A DNA stretch of 64,000 nt from Salinimonas marina (GTDB lineage: Bacteria; Pseudomonadota; Gammaproteobacteria; Enterobacterales; Alteromonadaceae), in the NCBI RefSeq assembly GCF_015644725.1, contig NZ_CP064795.1, positions 3,098,501 to 3,162,500 on the forward strand. The letters are read 5' to 3'. Below the pieces are notes generated by a model, which was not told the origin of the DNA, did not search any database, and saw nothing but the letters and a program-made list of their open reading frames with translations. Positions within the stretch are counted from its first letter, which is position 1. The number at the start of each line of letters is the position of its first letter. Position numbers and translations under genes: made by a program. Of the stretch, positions 19,077 through 28,489 are shown one piece after another.

Positions 19077-19082
19077 TTCTTC

Positions 19083-19691
19083 TTACCCGTCAATCTGAAA
19101 AGTGATCCGGTTTTGTACACCCGATACTTCTGTTGCTTCGCCATTTACCACCCGGGGTTTGTATTTGAATTTCAGTGCAGCATCAATCGCTGCCTGTTCA
19201 AAAATCCCTTCCGGCTTAGCTTGAATCACAATTGGATCTTTAACCGCGCCTTGCTTGCTTACAGTAAACTCCACAATAACAAACCCTTCGATGCCCCGTT
19301 GCAGTGCCCGGCGAGGGTATACTGGTGAGGTTTTAACGATGGGCAAATATTCACCATCACTGGAGTCCAGAGCAAGGCCGCCTTCAAGTTCACCGGCATC
19401 GCCTACATCGGAACTAAAATCCATCGAGGAGCCTTCGGCGTCGGGAGACGGCGAGTCCATTTGCTGTGGCTCCATCGGCGGTGGCGGCTCTTTGGGCTTT
19501 GGCGGCTTGCGTGGCTTGCGTTCTTTCTGCTCCACCGTTTCAGGCTGCTTTACCCGCACAAAGTCCAGCACGCTCCCCTTAGGAGGTGCAGTCATGGCGT
19601 TGCCGCCCATCTTGATCAACGACTGCATCAAAAAGAACAGACCCAGGGTTATCGCCAGCGAAACAATAAATGCGATAATAAATCGAGGCAT
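19083..19691 (-). CDS. tonB2: TonB2-type energy transducer
   Basis: 202 aa. One N-terminal membrane anchor (about residues 3-24) is followed by a short proline/lysine-rich linker (KERKPRKPPKPKEPPPPMEP) and the C-terminal TonB domain with PVYPRRALQRGIEGFVIVEF and ALKFKYKPRVVNGE. It couples the inner-membrane proton motive force, through ExbB2/ExbD2 and TtpC, to outer-membrane TonB-dependent receptors. The linker is shorter than in classical TonB, as is common for TonB2. Three bases separate it from exbD2. Likely partner: the receptor at 22976-25728. Confidence 0.93.
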   Translation of the reverse strand: MPRFIIAFIVSLAITLGLFFLMQSLIKMGGNAMTAPPKGSVLDFVRVKQPETVEQKERKPRKPPKPKEPPPPMEPQQMDSPSPDAEGSSMDFSSDVGDAGELEGGLALDSSDGEYLPIVKTSPVYPRRALQRGIEGFVIVEFTVSKQGAVKDPIVIQAKPEGIFEQAAIDAALKFKYKPRVVNGEATEVSGVQNRITFQIDG

Positions 19692-19694
19692 TGC

Positions 19695-20102
19695 TTATTG
19701 CTCTTTTGCTGCAATGGACACATCGTAGACACCTGCGGCGCGCGAGGCATCCATAACTTTGATCAGCGTTTCAGTGGTAGCCTTGTTATCTGCCTGAATC
19801 ACCACGGTGCCCTGGGGGTTTTCGGCCTGCAAACGTTCGATATTTGCCTGCACCGCACGGGCATCTACCTGCCGCTTATTGATCCAGATTTCGTTTTCGG
19901 CGGAAATCGCAATCAGCACACTGGCCCGATCCTTTTTCACTGCTGTGGACGCTTCAGGACGATTTACATCAATTCCTGCTTCCTTTACGAACGACGCCGT
20001 CACAATGAAAAATATAAGCATAATAAATACAACGTCCAGCATCGGTGTCATATCGATTTGGGCTTCTTCTTCGTCCACCAGATTTTGAAAATGCTGCTTC
20101 AT
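19695..20102 (-). CDS. exbD2: ExbD2 biopolymer transport protein
   Basis: 135 aa, normal ExbD length. A single membrane segment (MLDVVFIMLIFFIVTASFV) carries the conserved proton-path aspartate of the sequence IDMTPMLDVVF. The periplasmic domain follows (NRPEASTAVKKDRASVLIAIS to the end). It forms the proton channel with ExbB2. It lies 23 bases after the corrected exbB2 stop. Confidence 0.93.
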   Translation of the reverse strand: MKQHFQNLVDEEEAQIDMTPMLDVVFIMLIFFIVTASFVKEAGIDVNRPEASTAVKKDRASVLIAISAENEIWINKRQVDARAVQANIERLQAENPQGTVVIQADNKATTETLIKVMDASRAAGVYDVSIAAKEQ

Positions 20103-20125
20103 AGTTTAACCCTTTGCTTAACGCC

Positions 20126-20652
20126 CTAACCGGCATTACGTTCAATAATAATTGCATCCTCAAGATGCGTGCGTTCCGATTTGACTTTACGGTTGAGCCA
20201 GGTCGAGGCAAATACGCCAGACAAGGCGCCCACCATCCCGGCCATGGTTGGGATGGTTGCTTTAGATACCCCCCAGCCATTGAGCGTGCATTGCCCGAAC
20301 CTGAAATCGCCATAACATCAAAGACTTCGATCATGCCCGTTACCGTTCCCAACAAACCTAATAAGGGACACAGAGCAACCAACGCCTGAATAACCGGAAT
20401 ACTGCCGGTCAACTCGATGGATAACGCCGAAATCTTTTTCTGTCGAATCTGTTCGGCATTCCAGGAAGAGCGTTCACGGCGACTTTGCCATGCTTTGATC
20501 GCTGCTTTCTTTTTACCCTTATGCCAAATCAGGATGTACATCGCCCGCTCGAGGATCAAAAGCCACATAACGAAGATCAGCAGGCCGATGAGCAGAAGAA
20601 CCTGCCCACCTGTCTCTGTAAAATCGCGAATTGCTTCAAGAAACTCGGTCAT
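20126..20652 (-). CDS. exbB2: ExbB2 / MotA-TolQ-ExbB family proton channel protein, frameshifted as read
   Basis: ExbB2 begins at ATG 20652 and shows a first membrane segment (VLLLIGLLIFVMWLLILERAMYI) and the signature LCPLLGLLGTVTGMIEVFDVM. As read, the frame goes wrong at a C6 run (20269-20274, plus strand). With a seventh base the protein continues GGVSKATIPTMAGMVGAL and ends ...IIERNAG at a TAG at 20126-20128, about 175 aa, the usual ExbB2 size. The uncorrected frame runs far into exbD2 and has no family match. Three bases separate it from ttpC. In Vibrio it works with ExbD2, TonB2 and TtpC. Confidence 0.87.
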
Positions 20653-20655
20653 GGT

Positions 20656-22026
20656 TTAGCTCCGCTCAGCGCGCTCGGCGATTACACCTGCCGCTTGTTC
20701 CTGCAGGATATAAACAATGTTTTTGCTTCGTGTATTTAACAGGGCGTACAGCAAGGTCATTGGAATGGCTACCACCAGGCCTAATACCGTGGTCACCAGT
20801 GCCGTGGAAATACCGCCGGCCATCAGTTTCGGGTCCCCGGTTCCAAACAAAGTGATCGCCTGGAAGGTGTTTATCATCCCGGTAACCGTGCCTAACAGAC
20901 CCATCAGCGGCGCGACTACGGAGATAATCTTGATGATGGTCAGGTTGCGGCTCAGTTTGGGCACTTCGCCTAAAATCGCCTCAGTCAGATGCAGCTCTAA
21001 TGCTTCGGTATCACAGTTCGGGTACTTATCGCGCACCATCAACACCCGACCCAGCGGGTTGCCCTTTTTAAGCTTTTTGCGCTTCAGCTGGCGTTTCACT
21101 TTGTTGTGTATGATTGATAAGGAAACCAGACGCTCCAGGGCCAGCAATAAGCCGATGACACCCACGATTAAAATCACATAGCCGACTTCGCCACCTTGTT
21201 CCACCCGCTCTTTCAATGTTGGCGCCTGTACCAACAAGCCCAGAATAGAACCGCCTGTGGGGTCCAGCCCGAACTCCACCAGCTCACCATCAGAGGCTTG
21301 CAGTTCCGCCGCAGAATCCTGATAGCGGCCCGCAGGCTGACGAACCAGCTCGGCCACCGTACCGGTAATGCCGTTGTAATCTAGGTATTTTCCATCTGAG
21401 ATAAGCGCAAAAGGACCTACCCGCACCACATCTTTGGTGACTTTTTCGCCACCGGCTTCCACCACACTGGTTTCAAACTTTTCTACGTCGCCGGACTCGG
21501 TCATCTCGCGCTGCATTTCAAACCAGACCCGCTCAATTTCTTCAATCGAGGCAAGTTTTGAGCTTTTACCCATTTCCTGAGCCATGGTGTCCAGAAATTC
21601 TGAACGGCCGGGAATTTGTGCAGAAATCACGGAATTCTGAAATTTACTTTTGGTATCGCCTGCCACTTGCTGCAATACCCCAAACAGCTCTTTTAACGAG
21701 CCCATGCGGTTATCAAGAGCGCCATTTAAATCCGCCAGTTTGAATTCATTTTCTTCAAACTGAGTTTCCAGTGATTCAGATTGTTGCAACAATGCGTCGC
21801 GACGTTCACGGGCTTGTTCGAGGATCTGGTCCTGTTGCGCCCGCTTTTGCATAAACTCTTGTTCACGCTGCTGATTTTGTTCTGACTGGGCAAACTGTCC
21901 CTGCTCAAGTTGTTTCAGCAAGGCATCCAGATTCACGGCGTTATCGTCCTGGGCAAAGGCAGAAACACTCAGGCTGACAGCAGCCAGACCAACCGCCCAT
22001 TTTTTCATTTGTTTAAACATGGTCAT
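20656..22026 (-). CDS. ttpC: TtpC-type MotA/TolQ/ExbB proton channel family protein of the TonB2 system
   Basis: 456 aa, the length typical of TtpC, which is much longer than ExbB. Signal peptide near the start (VGLAAVSLSVSAFA-Q), then a long periplasmic coiled-coil-like region (EQGQFAQSEQNQQREQEFMQ, rich in Q and E, to about residue 130). The C-terminal ExbB-like membrane part has the motif IISVVAPLMGLLGTVTGMI and a last helix TTVLGLVVAIPMTLLYALL. In Vibrio TtpC is essential for TonB2-dependent siderophore uptake. It follows the DUF3450 gene by seven bases. Confidence 0.9.
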   Translation of the reverse strand: MTMFKQMKKWAVGLAAVSLSVSAFAQDDNAVNLDALLKQLEQGQFAQSEQNQQREQEFMQKRAQQDQILEQARERRDALLQQSESLETQFEENEFKLADLNGALDNRMGSLKELFGVLQQVAGDTKSKFQNSVISAQIPGRSEFLDTMAQEMGKSSKLASIEEIERVWFEMQREMTESGDVEKFETSVVEAGGEKVTKDVVRVGPFALISDGKYLDYNGITGTVAELVRQPAGRYQDSAAELQASDGELVEFGLDPTGGSILGLLVQAPTLKERVEQGGEVGYVILIVGVIGLLLALERLVSLSIIHNKVKRQLKRKKLKKGNPLGRVLMVRDKYPNCDTEALELHLTEAILGEVPKLSRNLTIIKIISVVAPLMGLLGTVTGMINTFQAITLFGTGDPKLMAGGISTALVTTVLGLVVAIPMTLLYALLNTRSKNIVYILQEQAAGVIAERAERS

Positions 22027-22033
22027 TTACCTC

Positions 22034-22792
22034 TTAGTCTGTAATGGCTACTGGCAGCATTAACATATCGGGCGCAAGTTGCTTTTTAGCCATGCGCAAA
22101 CCTTTGGTGATCTGGGTGCGATAACTGCCACTCAGCCTTTCCCACTGACCCGTTTTTTTGTTCCACGCGCCCTGGCTACTGCCATCGCGGGTTTGATAAA
22201 TCAGCGCCGTTCGACCTAAACGTAAAAACTCCACATCCCGTTCCTGACCATTGATGGTGTGCATGCCGTTATACGCTTCCATCGTGCGGCCATATTCCAT
22301 TTCCACCTGATAGGCTTCCATTACCCGGCGAAATTTTTCCGACGCGGCGACATCAGAGCGCCCCATCAGTTCTTTTAAACCTGCTACGCGCTTAGCACGT
22401 TCTTCAGGCAAAAACGGCACGTCCAGCTCGATAAACTGTTCCAGTCCGTCAATCATACGAATCATCAGCGGCGTGATTTGGCGTTCAATAACGGAAACTT
22501 CATCGATAGATTCGTTCAGGTCCTGCATTTCCTGTTGCTGATTTTCAATCTGTTTGCGCAATTGGTCGTTATAAACTTGCAGACCATCAACTTCTTTATT
22601 CAGGGTTTTAAACTGCTGAAGTTTGTTGTCGATTTGATCGGTAATCTGATTGATTTTTTCCTGGGACTGAGCGGCTGACTCATTGATTTTAGCCGCCTCG
22701 TCTACTACGGGTTTTAAGACGTCATCGTCTTGGGCCATGGCGGGGAATGCCACGATGGCACTTGCCAGTAGCAAGGAGTTAAAAAGCTTCAT
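22034..22792 (-). CDS. DUF3450 domain-containing periplasmic protein, first gene of the TonB2 operon
   Basis: 252 aa with signal peptide MKLFNSLLLASAIVAFPAMA. Residues about 30-100 form a coiled coil (SQEKINQITDQIDNKLQQF, QLRKQIENQQQEMQDLNESI), followed by a conserved C-terminal part (LDVPFLPEERAKRVAGLKEL, EVEMEYGRTMEAYNG, RLGRTALIYQTRDG). DUF3450 proteins habitually precede ttpC in gammaproteobacterial TonB2 loci. The function is unknown; it probably interacts with the periplasmic coiled coil of TtpC, which is inference. Confidence 0.88.
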   Translation of the reverse strand: MKLFNSLLLASAIVAFPAMAQDDDVLKPVVDEAAKINESAAQSQEKINQITDQIDNKLQQFKTLNKEVDGLQVYNDQLRKQIENQQQEMQDLNESIDEVSVIERQITPLMIRMIDGLEQFIELDVPFLPEERAKRVAGLKELMGRSDVAASEKFRRVMEAYQVEMEYGRTMEAYNGMHTINGQERDVEFLRLGRTALIYQTRDGSSQGAWNKKTGQWERLSGSYRTQITKGLRMAKKQLAPDMLMLPVAITD

Positions 22793-22916
22793 ACATTCAA
22801 ACCTTTTTGTTGAAACATCATCGGCAACAGCCGACCTTAAAAACTGCGCATAGTTTAGACGTAGATTGTGACAGTTTAATGACTCTGTGAGTCACAACGG
22901 TAAGGGCAAGATGAAA

Positions 22917-22942
22917 CCAAAAGAGCCGCAGGACGCGGCTCT
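22917..22942 (-). terminator. Terminator of the TonB-dependent receptor gene
   Basis: On the minus strand AGAGCCGC pairs with GCGGCTCT across a five-base loop, followed by TTTTGG. Confidence 0.75.
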
Positions 22943-22975
22943 CAGAGAGGTTTGTGCAGATAAACCGGGCGCAGG

Positions 22976-25728
22976 TTAAAAGTTATAGCTGTAACTTAAA
23001 CCGATTTCCATACCTCGTTCTTCACGCAACAAATCAAGCCCTTCCTGGGTGATTTGTTTTTCTTCGTTCAACAGGTTTTTAAGGCTCAGCTTAATCTGGG
23101 TGTTGAAGTCCGGATAGTACGAATAATTGAAGTCTACCGAGTGAAAGGTTTGCTCTTCAGCGTCCTGGTTACCCCGGGTGCCCGGCACAATTATGCGCGG
23201 ACCAAACGCATTGTATACCAGGGTGGCAGAATGCTCGCCATTGGGAGAGTCATAGCCCATTTGCAGATTTAACACCCATTCGGAGTGGCCCACCAGCCGG
23301 CGTTCATTATTGGTGACAATGTTCGAGGCACTGGTAGCATTTAGCGCATCCAGCAGCTGTTCTTCAAACAAGCTGGTGACCCCGTCATCGGCCGCGCCAA
23401 TCACCACATTAGAATCGGACATGGTGACGTTGCCGGTGACAAAGAAATCGACCAGGTCCTTATCGATAATGCTTAAGTCCTGTAAAAACTCGACTTCCAT
23501 GCCGTACAACTCTCCCGACTCTCCATTAGCGGTAAGCAGGTTTGGCGCGGCGCCTCCTACTGTACCCAGCTCCACCAGCTCAATAGGGTTTTCAATGTCT
23601 TTATAAAACAGCGCTGCCGACAGGTTATTACCCGCTTCACGATACCATTCCCAGCGAAAGTCCACATTGGTGAGCTTAGAGCTTTTCAGCAAGGGTGACC
23701 CCCGTACCAAAAACTCGGTCAATGGATCGATAAAGAACGTGGTGCTGACATCGCGCAGGTCGGGGCGAATGGCCGACTCGCTAACATTCAGACGAAATTG
23801 CATTTCCTCATCCATAATGTAAGTCAGCGCCAGCGAAGGAAAAAAGTCATCTTCCATAAACGCCAGATCGGCCGCTTCCTCGGTGGTCACCGCAAAGCTG
23901 TTGGCATGAGCTTCAAACGGCACCGATATCTGACGAAAATCTTCATAACGAACCCCGCCGGAAAGCCGCCAGGTGTTGTCAATAAACGCATCTGCCATTA
24001 AATAATACGCGTCGATTTTGGTGCCGGCGGCGTATTCATCGCCATCGGCCATATTGGATTGTAAAATACCCGCCCCGGTGCTGCTGGCATAAAATTCGTC
24101 ACTGGCCAATGCATCCGAACTAAAGATTTCGTCAATTTGATCACCCACCAGCGCATCATCGGCGATGGCCCGATGTGGCACCTGGATAGTGATATTTTCG
24201 GCTTTACGGGCCTTTTCAAAAAAGTCGGCGCCGGCTTTTATTTCTAACTCTACACCATCGATATTGATAGGGTAGCCGGCATTCCAACCCCAGGTATCCG
24301 ACACATCACGCAGACTTTGATATTGGCGACTGACATTGGTGGCCGACACATCCTGCAATTGCTGCGATAAAAACTCGCCGTCCTGCTGGGTGATCTGGTA
24401 AGTCGCCGAGACGCCGCCCGGCGCCTGACGGTTTGCCCGGCTGGTGCCGGCGTACCAGTCAAAGTACAAAAAATTCAGCTCAGGAAAGTTATGCGTGCCT
24501 TCAATTTGGCTTGAGGTCATGCGACGTTCTTCAAACAACATATCGACCCGTTGTAATTCACGGACCCCGAATACCGTTTCATTTACATCCACAAAATCAC
24601 GCACACGAACCCGATCGTTCATATCATGCAAAATGACATTGGTCAGTTCCAGACGATGGTTGCTGTTGTATTCATAACCCACATTGAACATGCCGCTCCA
24701 GCTGACGCTTTGCTCGGTTTCGACCCCATCAAAGGATTGGGCAAAGCATTTCGCGCCGGCGGTTTTTTCGTCCGGTAAATCTGAGCAGCCGACGGTGCCT
24801 AAGTTGGTGCCTGACTGCTCCTCGCCCACACTCCATTCATTGGCATAGGAGATGCTGGATAAAAAACCAATTTCCCCATAGTCAGTGACAAACCGGTCAC
24901 CCAGGGTGGCGCCAATATCAAATGCCGGGTCCACCTCTTTGGCATCCGGGCCGATATCCCAGAACATAGAGCCTAGCATTTGCTGGCGCTGAGCCAGCGT
25001 GAGCGGATAGGTGCCGGAACCTTCGATGCCGTCATCCGCCTGAGCCTGATCCAGATTATTCTGGATCACCGAAGACAGGGCCCGGGTTCCATCGTCACGG
25101 CCGGTCCAGTCATCACCGCCGCCGCTATAGAAAAAACCCTCAGTTGAGTTGTTGGTATTGTAGTCCACTCCACCAGAGACTTTGAAAACAAACTCAGAAG
25201 GGATGGATTTGGTGCGAATATTCACACTTCCGCCCCGAAGTGCGCGGGCATATCGGGTGAAAATGACTTTTGCACATTCAGACTTTCGATAATATCAGCC
25301 GGAAATAAATCCAGTGGTACCACAGAGCGTGTGGGGTCCGGGCTGGGCACGCCCATGCCATTAAGCTGGGTGCTGGAATAGCGCTCTCCAAGACCACGGA
25401 CATAGATAAATTTGCCGTCCACCAGGGTCAGGCCAGTGACTCGCTTGAGGGCGGCAGCCGCATCGCCGTCACCGGTACGTGAAATTTGATCGGCACCCAG
25501 GATGTCGGCCACAAATGCCTGATTCTGGCGTTCTTGTAAGACCGCAGAAGCGGTGCCTTTTAAACGGGTGCCAGTAGCGACGACCTCTTCAATGGCCTGC
25601 TGTTCATCAGCCTGCCCGCTGTCCTGTGCATGGGTCGGCAAAGACGTAATGGCGCCGGCGAACAACGCCATAGACACCGCTACACATAAGGTTGATTTGG
25701 CTGGCACTGAACGGTTTTTATGATTCAT
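22976..25728 (-). CDS. TonB-dependent outer-membrane receptor, frameshifted as read
   Basis: The restored gene starts at ATG 25728 and ends at 22976, about 917 aa. Signal peptide about residues 1-34 (FAGAITSLPTHA-Q). The plug domain has IEEVVATGTRLKG, AAAALKRVTGLTLVDGKFIYVRGLGERYSSTQLNG and ADIIESLNVQKSFSPDMPAHFG. The frame breaks at a C4 run (25233-25236): one more base yields HFGGGSVNIRTKSIPSEF, the normal end of the plug. The barrel follows to a C-terminal aromatic (EIGLSYSYNF). Substrate unknown; it is not of the short siderophore type. It lies downstream of the lipoprotein/pstS/phoR/phoB genes and upstream of the TonB2 operon, all on one strand, which suggests phosphate-regulated uptake. 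Confidence 0.88.
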
Positions 25729-25775
25729 CTAACACACTCCATGAGGGCTGTAACTGAAATGCTGCGTTGCTAATA

Positions 25776-25802
25776 ACTTAGGCGCCGAGCAGGCGCCTAA
25801 GT
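25776..25802. terminator. Hairpin between the lipoprotein and receptor genes (attenuator or mRNA-stability element)
   Basis: A perfect 11-bp inverted repeat (ACTTAGGCGCC / GGCGCCTAAGT) with a five-base loop and no T run. It could lower expression of the receptor relative to the lipoprotein or protect mRNA ends. Confidence 0.55.
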
Positions 25803-25827
25803 CTCAGTATCTTAAGCAATACACTAC

Positions 25828-27279
25828 TCAATTAAGGCCCACAGTAACCCAGCCGGCAGTCCAGTCATCGGACGCATCCATGGCACCAATAAAGGTGGTG
25901 GCTTCAAAATAGCTGTTCTGAGCAGACATATCGGCTGCGCCTTCCAGTAATACCGAACCTGCGGCCGGCTGATAGCCGTTTGCGGCCAGACCCAGACCAT
26001 CCTGTGCGACCACCTGATTACCGGCTTGCGCTTCAAACCAGCTTTGGGTGAAGCCCGGGCTACTCTCGTCATCACTGAAGTTGTTGCCTTCGGCGCACGC
26101 CACGATCGAGTTGGTCATGGTCAAATCGCCATTATCCGCATTTGCCTGAGACTCTGTGCCATTAATACGCAGGCAGTTGCTATAGGCATCGGGGCCGGTG
26201 ATCACAAAGTTTGCCAACAAGCCGGCGGTACCTGCACGCAGACGCACGCCGTTGGCATCGTCAGCACCAATAATGGTGACATTAGCGATGGTAGGATTGG
26301 TCTGTGGCGTAGCCGCGGCATCAAACTCGCTGTTGTCAGATTCAAAGGCATTGTCACCGTCGGCCGCATCCTGTTTGATCAGCACATACTGAGCATTACC
26401 GGTCCAGCCGAATGACCAGTCAAACGAGTCATCACCATTAGCGGTTAATACCACGTGCTTTACATTGACAGTACCACCGAAAAACTCGATACCATCATCC
26501 AGATTCTGATGCACCTGAATATAGTCAACCTCAGTGCCCGAGCCCACGCCGGCAAAGCTAATTCCGTTGAGCTCATCACCATTTCCCAGGGTACGGCCGG
26601 CGTTTTTAACCACCACGTAATTGAGCACGCCCGAATTATCTTCCGGCAGATTGCCGCCAAACTGGCCAGCATCGCCTTCTGCCGACACCCCACAATTGTT
26701 CAGCTCATCGTCGGTGGTTTCGCCCACCTGATCGCCACAGGAGTTGGCCGGCGCGCGTCCCAGTATCACCAGACCGCCCCATTGGCCAATGGCTGTTTCC
26801 TGACCGGTGACATCCTGTACCGAGGTCATAATGATAGGCGCCTCGGCAGTCCCGTTAGCCATGATTTGTGAACCACGGCGTACCACCAAAAAGTCTTCAC
26901 CGGCCTGACCAATAAGGGTTGTTCCTGCTTCGATGGTTAACACCGCAGAATTCTCATTATCGCCGCCCACCGCGGTCCGCCCATTCAATACCCAATGTGC
27001 ATCGGCGCTTAACGTCACATTCTCGTTGAATTGTGTATTAGCGCTTAGTTGATACACCGGCTTATCAGCAATTTCTGGAAAATCAGCAGATACATCAGTG
27101 GCCAGACCCGCTTCAATTAAGGCGTTATCACTGCCATCACCCGGGGCTGGGTCTGGGGTGGTATCGGCTCCGGTCTGGTTGGTGACATCACCTTCATTGA
27201 TATTAATATCGCCGCCACAACCTGCCAGTACCAAGGCACCGGCTACCGCTGAGATTTTAAAAAATTGCTTGATAGCCAT
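25828..27279 (-). CDS. Large exported lipoprotein, beta-helix-like
   Basis: 483 aa from ATG 27279, with GGAGAAACA upstream; the frame from 27309 only adds a tail before the signal. Lipoprotein signal MAIKQFFKISAVAGALVLAGC with the lipidated cysteine at residue 21. The mature part has a low-complexity Asp/Thr/Pro linker, then repeated short beta-strand motifs (VLTIEAGTTLIGQ, QWGGLVILGRAP, VDYIQVHQNLDDGIEFFGG, VKHVVLTANGDDSFDWSFGW) that suggest a right-handed parallel beta-helix. Proteins of this type are often encoded next to TonB receptors and may be surface-exposed partners. Function unproven. Upstream lies an AGTGTCAT inverted repeat. Confidence 0.8.
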   Translation of the reverse strand: MAIKQFFKISAVAGALVLAGCGGDININEGDVTNQTGADTTPDPAPGDGSDNALIEAGLATDVSADFPEIADKPVYQLSANTQFNENVTLSADAHWVLNGRTAVGGDNENSAVLTIEAGTTLIGQAGEDFLVVRRGSQIMANGTAEAPIIMTSVQDVTGQETAIGQWGGLVILGRAPANSCGDQVGETTDDELNNCGVSAEGDAGQFGGNLPEDNSGVLNYVVVKNAGRTLGNGDELNGISFAGVGSGTEVDYIQVHQNLDDGIEFFGGTVNVKHVVLTANGDDSFDWSFGWTGNAQYVLIKQDAADGDNAFESDNSEFDAAATPQTNPTIANVTIIGADDANGVRLRAGTAGLLANFVITGPDAYSNCLRINGTESQANADNGDLTMTNSIVACAEGNNFSDDESSPGFTQSWFEAQAGNQVVAQDGLGLAANGYQPAAGSVLLEGAADMSAQNSYFEATTFIGAMDASDDWTAGWVTVGLN

Positions 27280-27339
27280 TTGTTTCTCCACAAGGACAAT
27301 TACGTTCAATTAAGACCTGTGGAAGCCTATATAATTATG

Positions 27340-27371
27340 ATGACACTTTCGTTACATCTGATTAGTGTCAT
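27340..27371. promoter_or_regulatory. Inverted repeat with PhoB-like half-sites upstream of the lipoprotein gene
   Basis: ATGACACT (27340-27347) and AGTGTCAT (27364-27371) form a perfect inverted repeat with a 16-base spacer. Each half resembles the TGTCAT core of Pho boxes. Classical PhoB sites are direct repeats spaced 11 bases apart, so PhoB binding is plausible, not shown. Confidence 0.4.
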
Positions 27372-27473
27372 AAAAGTTTTATATTTGGATTTGAAGGGCG
27401 GTAAACCAACAAAGCTTAAAACAGCCGGCGCAGCAGAAACTATTAAAAAGAAGAACTTAGCGAAAGGCAGGGA

Positions 27474-28489
27474 TTATCTGAGGGCGCAACCTAATAAACG
27501 CCGCTGATCCAGCAAAGCCTTCGTGCCCACCGGAAAATAGCCATCACGTTCGACCTGCCGCTGTCCCTGGGACGATAACACATAGCATAAGAACTCCTGC
27601 TCCAATACTGGTAAGGGTTTATCCGGTGCTTTATTGACCATCAGATACAAATATCGTGTGAATGGATAGGTTTCATCACTGACACTGTCGGTAGTCAGTT
27701 CAATGAACGAGCCCGCATCGGGTCCCACGGGTACTGCGCGCACCCCGGCGGTCTGGTATCCATAGGCCGCATAACCAATGCCCGCCGCATTGGCGGCCAC
27801 CGACATCACCACCGAGGCCGAGCTTGGCTGCTCGTTAACCACCGGTCGGAAATCCCCGTCGCATAAAGCCATACCCTTAAACATACTGTATGTGCCTGAC
27901 ACCGAATTACGGCCAAACAGCCGGATAGAGGAGCGCCTGCCCTCAACTTCGGGCAGCAATTGTTGCCAATGGGTCAAGGTCGCAGGTGCGCCACAAAAGC
28001 GGGTCTGGGAAAACAGCGCATCCACCTGTGCCAGGGTCAGTCCCGGCAATGGATTTTGCCGTTGCACAAAAATGGCGATGGCATCCATGGCCACTTTTAA
28101 TACGGTGGGGGATATCCGTGCCGATGCACAAATTCACGAACTTCGCTGGGCTTCAACGCCCGGCTCATGGGGCCGATGGTGGCGGTACCTTCGGTGAGCG
28201 CCGGCGGCGCGGTGGACGAGCCTGAAGCCTGAAGCTGAAATTTTACCTGTGGATAGAGTGTCTTAAACTCCTGGGACCAAAACGCCATGACATTGGCCAG
28301 GGTATCCGAACCTACGGAGGTAATATTGCCCGCAACGCCTGGCTGACGTTCGTATTCTGGCAGCGCCTGAGCCATTGCCGGCGCCGGTAACAGCACCGCC
28401 AGCGCGGTTAGCCACAGCCCCAGCCCTGACTTCTGGTAAGTCGCAATGCCATGCGAGGTTAATCCGAACCAGCCTTTTAGATACTTCAT
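27474..28489 (-). CDS. PstS-like phosphate-binding periplasmic protein, frameshifted as read
   Basis: Restored length about 338 aa. The start ATG (28489) overlaps the phoR stop by four bases. Signal peptide about residues 18-41 (LWLTALAVLLPAPAMA-Q). PBP-like features: GNITSVGSDTLANVMAFW, LQASGSSTAPPALTEGTATIGPMSR (the phosphate-binding SGSS loop) and GRNSVSGTYSMFKG. The frame breaks at a G5 run (28107-28111): one more base gives HGYPPTVLKVAMDAIAIFV. No pstC, pstA or pstB follow. It could feed an unlinked Pst transporter or act as a sensor partner; linkage to PhoBR makes a role in phosphate acquisition or sensing likely. Confidence 0.85.

Noticed and set aside
19969..20125. Long out-of-frame C-terminus of ExbB2 overlapping ExbD2
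   Set aside because: The residues after GNARSMAGG match nothing, while the alternative frame gives the normal ExbB end at 20126.
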